64,000 nt of DNA, from positions 1 to 64,000 of the forward strand of contig NZ_MDZB01000066.1 of assembly GCF_001816145.1 (NCBI RefSeq), written 5' to 3'. Every line of letters begins with the position of its first letter. Within the stretch, counting starts at the first letter, position 1. Shown here piece by piece: positions 60,335 through 64,000 of this stretch. The DNA is from Hymenobacter lapidarius (GTDB lineage: Bacteria; Bacteroidota; Bacteroidia; Cytophagales; Hymenobacteraceae). A program made the translations under genes and the position numbers. Below the pieces are notes generated by a model. The model made no database searches and was not told the DNA's origin. It saw only the letters and a list, made by a program, of their open reading frames with translations.

Positions 60335-60796
60335 CTACCGCCGCACCACCGCAGCGTAGGCCGGAACTTCTTCCAGCCGCTGGTTGGTGCGCGTTTCAAA
60401 ATCCACGCGCCAGCAGTAGTGCACCAGGCCGTTGGTGAGCAGCAGCAGCGGCGCGCCGATGGTTTGGTTGTAGGTGGTGGCCTGGCGGGCCACGGCGGCA
60501 TCAATGGTCACGGTGGGCGCCTTGCATTCTACCAGCAGCAGGGGCTTGCCTTCGGCGTCCAGGGCCAGTAAGTCGGTGCGCTTGTGGCGCTGGTTGTAGC
60601 GCAGGCCGCGCTCCAGGGCCAGCAGGCCGCGGGGGTAGCCCAGGTGGTCGGCCAGGTAGTGCACCACGTGCTGGCGCACCCACTCCTCGGGCGTGAGCAC
60701 CACGTGCTTGCGCCGCAGCCCGTCCCAGATGAGGGGCTGATTTGTGGCCGATTGCGTAAGTTTGGCATTGAAAGGCGGCAGGTCCAGGGCTTGCAT
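60335..60796 (-). CDS. Solitary HsdR N-terminal (type I restriction nuclease-like) domain protein
   Basis: 153 residues forming only the HsdR_N fold. PLIWDGLRRKHVVLTPEEWV, RQHVVHYLADHLGYP, ALERGLRYNQRHKRTDLLAL and KPLLLVECKAPTVTIDAAVA hold the PD-(D/E)xK nuclease pattern (Asp in RTDLL, Glu and Lys in VECKA). The motor and specificity subunits of a type I system are absent. This small stand-alone form is widespread in Bacteroidota and its role is unknown. The ATG at 60796 begins the conserved part; TACCTTTG on the minus strand at 60803-60810 would give an almost leaderless mRNA. Confidence 0.88.
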   Translation of the reverse strand: MQALDLPPFNAKLTQSATNQPLIWDGLRRKHVVLTPEEWVRQHVVHYLADHLGYPRGLLALERGLRYNQRHKRTDLLALDAEGKPLLLVECKAPTVTIDAAVARQATTYNQTIGAPLLLLTNGLVHYCWRVDFETRTNQRLEEVPAYAAVVRR

Positions 60797-60822
60797 CACC
60801 TCCAAAGGTACGGGGCCAAATC

Positions 60823-60910
60823 GAGTGACTGAGTAGCTGAGCGACTGAGTGACTTCGGGTTTTGCGTCCTTTCTCCCATCCTTCACTCAGTCGCTCAACC
60901 ACCCAGTCAC
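60823..60910. repeat. Palindromic repeat family C between divergent genes
   Basis: Left arm GAGTGACTGAGTAGCTGAGC GACTGAGTGA and right arm TCACTCAGTCGCTCAACCAC CCAGTCAC: an inverted repeat of about 29 bp built from GACTGAG words. It fills most of the 119-bp gap, ending 5 nt before the AMP nucleosidase ATG. Its words also form the P12 arm of RNase P RNA. Confidence 0.8.
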
Positions 60911-60915
60911 CCTTT

Positions 60916-61686
60916 ATGAAGACCAAAGAAGAAATTGTAAACAACTGGCTGCCGCGCTACACGGGCGTGCCGCTGAACGAGTTTGGGCAGTACATCCTGC
61001 TCACCAACTTCAGCAACTACGTGTACATGTTCGCCGAGCAGTTCGATACCGAAGTGCGCGGCAAGGACAAGCCCATGCAAACGGCCACGGCCAATGGCAT
61101 CACCATTATCAACTTCGGCATGGGCTCGCCGATGGCGGCCACGGTCATGGACTTGCTCTCCGCCGTGAAGCCCAAAGCGGCCCTGTTTCTGGGCAAGTGC
61201 GGCGGCCTGAAAAAGACCAAGCTCGGCGACCTGGTGCTGCCCATCGCGGCCATTCGCGGCGAGGGAACTTCCGACGACTACCTGCCCAAAGAAATCCCGG
61301 CCCTGCCCTCCTTCCGCCTGCAGCGCGCCGTGTCGTCGATGATTAAGAAGCACGAAATGGACTACTACACCGGCACGGTATATACCACCAACCGCCGCGT
61401 GTGGGAGCACGATGCCGAGTTTAAGGACTACCTGCTGCGGGTGCGCGCTCTGGCCGTGGACATGGAAACGGCCACCATTTTCGTGTGCGGGTTCATGAAC
61501 GACATTCCCCACGGCGCCCTGCTGCTGGTGAGCGACAACCCGATGACGCCCGAAGGCGTGAAAACGTCGGAATCGGACTCGAAAGTGACCACCGACTTCG
61601 TAAAGCGCCACCTGCAAATCGGCATCGAGTCGCTGCAGGAGCTGCAGTTTTCCGGCGAATCGGTGAAGCACATGCGCTTCGATTAA
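60916..61686 (+). CDS. amn: AMP nucleosidase
   Basis: Hydrolyses AMP to adenine and ribose 5-phosphate, part of purine salvage and AMP control. 256 residues, the short form common in Bacteroidota. Nucleoside phosphorylase fold with TIINFGMGSPMAATVMDLLS, ALFLGKCGGLKKTKLGDLVL, PIAAIRGEGTSDDYLP, ALAVDMETATIFVCG and LLVSDNPMTPEGVKT. The Glu in MET and the Asp in VSDNP are the usual nucleoside-binding and catalytic residues. ATG at 60916. Confidence 0.93.
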   Translation: MKTKEEIVNNWLPRYTGVPLNEFGQYILLTNFSNYVYMFAEQFDTEVRGKDKPMQTATANGITIINFGMGSPMAATVMDLLSAVKPKAALFLGKCGGLKKTKLGDLVLPIAAIRGEGTSDDYLPKEIPALPSFRLQRAVSSMIKKHEMDYYTGTVYTTNRRVWEHDAEFKDYLLRVRALAVDMETATIFVCGFMNDIPHGALLLVSDNPMTPEGVKTSESDSKVTTDFVKRHLQIGIESLQELQFSGESVKHMRFD

Positions 61687-61726
61687 GGAGACAGGCCCAA
61701 CTGGTCTGGGCAGCACAACAATAAAG

Positions 61727-61819
61727 AACGTCATGCTGAGCTTGCCGAAGCATCTCTACCGCATAGTAAATGAATTACTAGCGCAGTAGAGATGCTTCGA
61801 CAAGCTCAGCATGACGTTC
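61727..61819. repeat. Palindromic repeat family A after amn
   Basis: AACGTCATGCTGAGCTTGCC ... TCGACAAGCTCAGCATGACG: arms of about 35 bp, the best-matched copy in the window (only one mismatch in the variable block), around a loop of about 26 nt. Confidence 0.88.
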
Positions 61820-61915
61820 GTGTTTTGGGCGGTTTTAATCCCGGCAACATCCTCTTTCGCACCGTGCTGGTTTCGTGCCGTACTTGTGCAAAATTTCAAC
61901 AACCAAGCACAACGC

Positions 61916-63583
61916 ATGATGAATTTTACCAAGCCTGTGGGGCAGAAGCTGGGAGTAGCCTTACTGGCACTGAGCGCGCTGGCTAGCTGCCAGGGACAGC
62001 GCGAATCCGTGGATTTGCTGGTGACCAACGCCACGGTGTACACCGTCGATTCTACCTTCGCCAAAGCCGAAGCGTTTGCGGTGAAAGACGGCAAGTTCGT
62101 GGCCGTGGGCTCGTCGGCGGACCTCAAATCCCGCTATAGCGCCACCAAGGAAGTAGATGCCAAAGGCCAGTTCGTGTACCCTGGTTTTTATGATGCGCAC
62201 TGCCACTTCTACCGCTACGCCCTGGCCCTGCCCAGCGCCGATTTGGTAGGCACCTCGTCCTGGAAAGAAGTCATTCAGAAGCTGCAGGAAAACCGCCGGA
62301 AATACCCGCAGGCCGCCTGGCTCACCGGCCGGGGCTGGGACCAGAACGACTGGCCCACCAAGCAATTCCCCACCAAAGACACGTTGGACCTGCTGTTTCC
62401 GGACGTGCCCGTGCTCATCACCCGCGTGGATGGACACGCCGCCGTGGTCAACCAGAAAGCGCTGGACCTGGCCGGTGTCACGGCCAGCACGCCCATTAGC
62501 GGCGGCACCATCACGCGCAATGCCCAGGGCCGCCTCACGGGCCTGCTCGTGGACAACGCCACGCGGCTGGTGAGCAGCAAAATCCCGGACCCCACGCCGG
62601 CCGAAAGCAACCGCCTGCTGCTGCAAGCCCAGCAGCTGTGCCTGGCCGTGGGCCTCACCAGCCTCGCCGACGCCGGCCTCGACCGCGCCGACATTGAGCA
62701 GATGGCCGCTTTGCAGCAGCAGGGCCAGCTCAAGCTGCGCCTCCACGCCATGCTGAACCCCACGGCCCCAAACCGCACGCACTACCTGAAAAACGGCCCC
62801 ATCCTCACCGACCAGCTCACGGTAAGCTCCTTCAAGGTGTACGCCGACGGCGCCCTGGGCTCACGTGGGGCCTGCCTGGTGGAGCCGTATGCGGACCGGC
62901 CCAAGGAAACCGGCTTTCTGCTTGCCACCGAAAAGGAATACCGGGCACTGGCCAAAGAGCTGGCCGCCTCAAAGTTCCAGATGAACACCCACGCCATCGG
63001 GGACTCGGCCAACCGCATTATCCTCAACATCTACGGCGAGGCCCTGAAGGGCCAGAAAGACCGCCGCTGGCGCATTGAGCACGCCCAGGTGGTGACGCCC
63101 GCCGACATGCCCAAGTTTGGGCAGTACGGCATTGTGCCTTCGGTGCAGCCCACCCACGCCACGTCGGACATGTACTGGGCCGGCGAGCGCCTCGGCGCGG
63201 CCCGCCTCAAAACTGCCTACGCCTACGCCGAGCTGCTGAAGCAATACGGCCAGCTGGCCCTGGGCTCCGACTTCCCCGTGGAAGACATCAACCCGCTCTA
63301 CGGCTTCCACTCTGCTGTGGCCCGGCAAGATGCCAAGAACTACCCTACGGGCGGTTTTCAGATGGAAAATGCCCTCTCCCGCCCCGACGCCCTGCGCGGC
63401 ATGACCACCTGGGCCGCTCACGCTGCCTTCGAGGAAAAGCGCAAAGGTCAAATCAAGCCCGGCATGCTAGCCGACTTCGTGGTGATGGGCACCGACCTCA
63501 TAACGGCGCCAAATGAGCAGCTGCGCAACGCCAGCGTCCTCCAAACCTGGATTGGTGGCCAGCAGGTGTTTGAGAAGAAGTAA
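61916..63583 (+). CDS. Amidohydrolase family lipoprotein (YtcJ-like)
   Basis: 555 residues. Lipobox LSALASC near residue 24 predicts a lipoprotein, unusual for a metal hydrolase of this kind but common in Bacteroidota. The amidohydrolase-3 barrel shows FVYPGFYDAHCHFYRYAL (HxH metal motif), WLTGRGWDQNDWPTKQFP, RVDGHAAVVNQKALDLAG, MNTHAIGDSANRIILN (metal His), RWRIEHAQVVTPADMPKFG and LALGSDFPVEDINPLYGF (catalytic Asp). Substrate unknown; related proteins act on amides or N-acyl compounds. Two ATGs at 61916 and 61919 are possible starts. Confidence 0.92.
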   Translation: MMNFTKPVGQKLGVALLALSALASCQGQRESVDLLVTNATVYTVDSTFAKAEAFAVKDGKFVAVGSSADLKSRYSATKEVDAKGQFVYPGFYDAHCHFYRYALALPSADLVGTSSWKEVIQKLQENRRKYPQAAWLTGRGWDQNDWPTKQFPTKDTLDLLFPDVPVLITRVDGHAAVVNQKALDLAGVTASTPISGGTITRNAQGRLTGLLVDNATRLVSSKIPDPTPAESNRLLLQAQQLCLAVGLTSLADAGLDRADIEQMAALQQQGQLKLRLHAMLNPTAPNRTHYLKNGPILTDQLTVSSFKVYADGALGSRGACLVEPYADRPKETGFLLATEKEYRALAKELAASKFQMNTHAIGDSANRIILNIYGEALKGQKDRRWRIEHAQVVTPADMPKFGQYGIVPSVQPTHATSDMYWAGERLGAARLKTAYAYAELLKQYGQLALGSDFPVEDINPLYGFHSAVARQDAKNYPTGGFQMENALSRPDALRGMTTWAAHAAFEEKRKGQIKPGMLADFVVMGTDLITAPNEQLRNASVLQTWIGGQQVFEKK

Positions 63584-63613
63584 GAAATTTGTGGAATGGG
63601 CGAAAGCCAGCCA

Positions 63614-63654
63614 CAAAAAGGCCGTCCTGCTGAGCTTAGCAGGAGGCCTTTTTG
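63614..63654 (+). terminator. Intrinsic terminator of the amidohydrolase gene
   Basis: AAAAAGGCCGTCCTGCT, GAGCTT, AGCAGGAGGCCTTTTTG: a stem of about 15 bp with a five-T tail, 30 bp after the stop. Confidence 0.85.
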
Positions 63655-63742
63655 CTACTATTTCCTTTGCACGACTACATACCGGGGTAGAACCTGTCGT
63701 TCAGCGGCGAGAGGATGCTTCCGCTGGTTGCATGACCGGGCT

Positions 63743-64000
63743 TTATTGAATGGTGGCCGGCCGGCCGCCAACTGGCGCAGCCGGGGTTGGCCCAGGCAAA
63801 GCACCGTCGGCGCCGGGCGCGTCTTCGCGCAGCTTGCGGCCCCGCAGCTTGAGCAGAAAATACAGACCCAAGATGAAGAAGACAATCAGGGCTAGGATGC
63901 TGTAGCGCATGTTGCCGCCCGTGAGCTGCGAAATACCCCCAAACACCACCAGGCCAATGACGATGCCGACCTTTTCCGTCACATCAAAAAAACTGAAATA
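63743..64000 (-). CDS. MFS transporter of the UMF1/Atg22-like type, C-terminal end (5' partial)
   Basis: The last 85 codons of a membrane protein that runs off the right edge. FFDVTEKVGIVIGLVVFGG, then QLTGGNMRYSILALIVFFIL and GLYFLLKLRGRKLREDA, match the final helices of UMF1-family major facilitator proteins, in which (S)FFDVTEKVGIVIG is conserved. A short Pro/Ala-rich tail follows the last helix. The substrate is unknown. The frame stays open through base 64000, so the start is outside the window. Confidence 0.8.
   Translation of the reverse strand, partial: YFSFFDVTEKVGIVIGLVVFGGISQLTGGNMRYSILALIVFFILGLYFLLKLRGRKLREDAPGADGALPGPTPAAPVGGRPATIQ

Noticed and set aside
1..64000. CRISPR array
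   Set aside because: The repeats seen are dispersed palindromes without regular spacers, and no cas gene is present.

Overview
The window looks like chromosome from a GC-rich Bacteroidota of the Hymenobacter type (Cytophagales). Evidence: a SusC/SusD outer-membrane nutrient-uptake pair, secreted proteins ending in type IX secretion (T9SS) sorting domains, DUF2027-Smr, DUF2279, DUF1573 and DUF5117/DUF4953 proteins, promoters with the Bacteroidota -7 box TAnnTTTG and no Shine-Dalgarno signals, and many intergenic palindromes of the MLRQAQHD type. The organism is an inference.

Layout. 1-11 kb: possible transposase tail, outer-membrane protein, pyruvate carboxylase (minus strand), two exported proteins, SDR oxidoreductase, photolyase, TetR-like regulator, ABC1 kinase and a HEAT-like protein. 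11-14.7 kb: a more AT-rich insert with an IS1-like transposase relic and a frameshifted zinc metalloprotease. It is bracketed by a direct duplication of the end of the HEAT-like gene through to the start of the next gene. 14.7-16.2 kb: dienelactone hydrolase and an Mpo1/DUF962 membrane protein. 16.3-25.6 kb (minus strand): a complete tryptophan operon trpL-E-G-D-C-F-B-A-aroF. It opens with a short leader peptide carrying three adjacent Trp codons and an intrinsic terminator, so it is a predicted attenuator. phhA (phenylalanine hydroxylase) lies downstream behind a terminator. 25.7-27.6 kb: a secreted esterase and an unknown exported protein. 28.4-39.6 kb: a glycan-use region with SusC, SusD, a frameshifted SusE-like protein, a T9SS-secreted protein, a BadF-type sugar kinase and a T9SS-secreted GH13 amylase. 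39.7-46 kb: DUF2279, DUF2027-Smr, M1 peptidase, a small unknown protein and a subtilisin lipoprotein. 46.5 kb: RNase P RNA. 47-50.3 kb: cytochrome c with a sugar dehydrogenase, and an NtrC-like response regulator lacking its DNA-binding domain. 50.4-51.6 kb: an AT-rich segment with the form of an integron gene cassette (attC-like hairpin plus a broken HrgA-like gene). 51.7-64 kb: LuxE-like acyl transferase, lipoprotein, fused 2-oxoacid dehydrogenase E1, DUF1573 protein, alanine dehydrogenase, LTA-synthase-like sulfatase, solitary HsdR_N protein, AMP nucleosidase, amidohydrolase lipoprotein and the end of an MFS transporter.

Most interesting signals: the WWW leader attenuator of the trp operon; the cassette-like element with an attC-like site, whose only gene is split by an exact 26-bp tandem duplication; at least seven families of dispersed palindromes, several of which abut start codons, and one of which also forms the P12 arm of RNase P RNA; and a promoter-bearing partial copy of the rnpB 5' end followed by a terminator, which could make a small RNA. 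Two single-base frameshifts (metalloprotease, SusE) may be real or assembly errors.

No tRNA, rRNA, CRISPR array or replication origin was seen. Coordinates of hairpins, promoters and RNA ends were read by eye.
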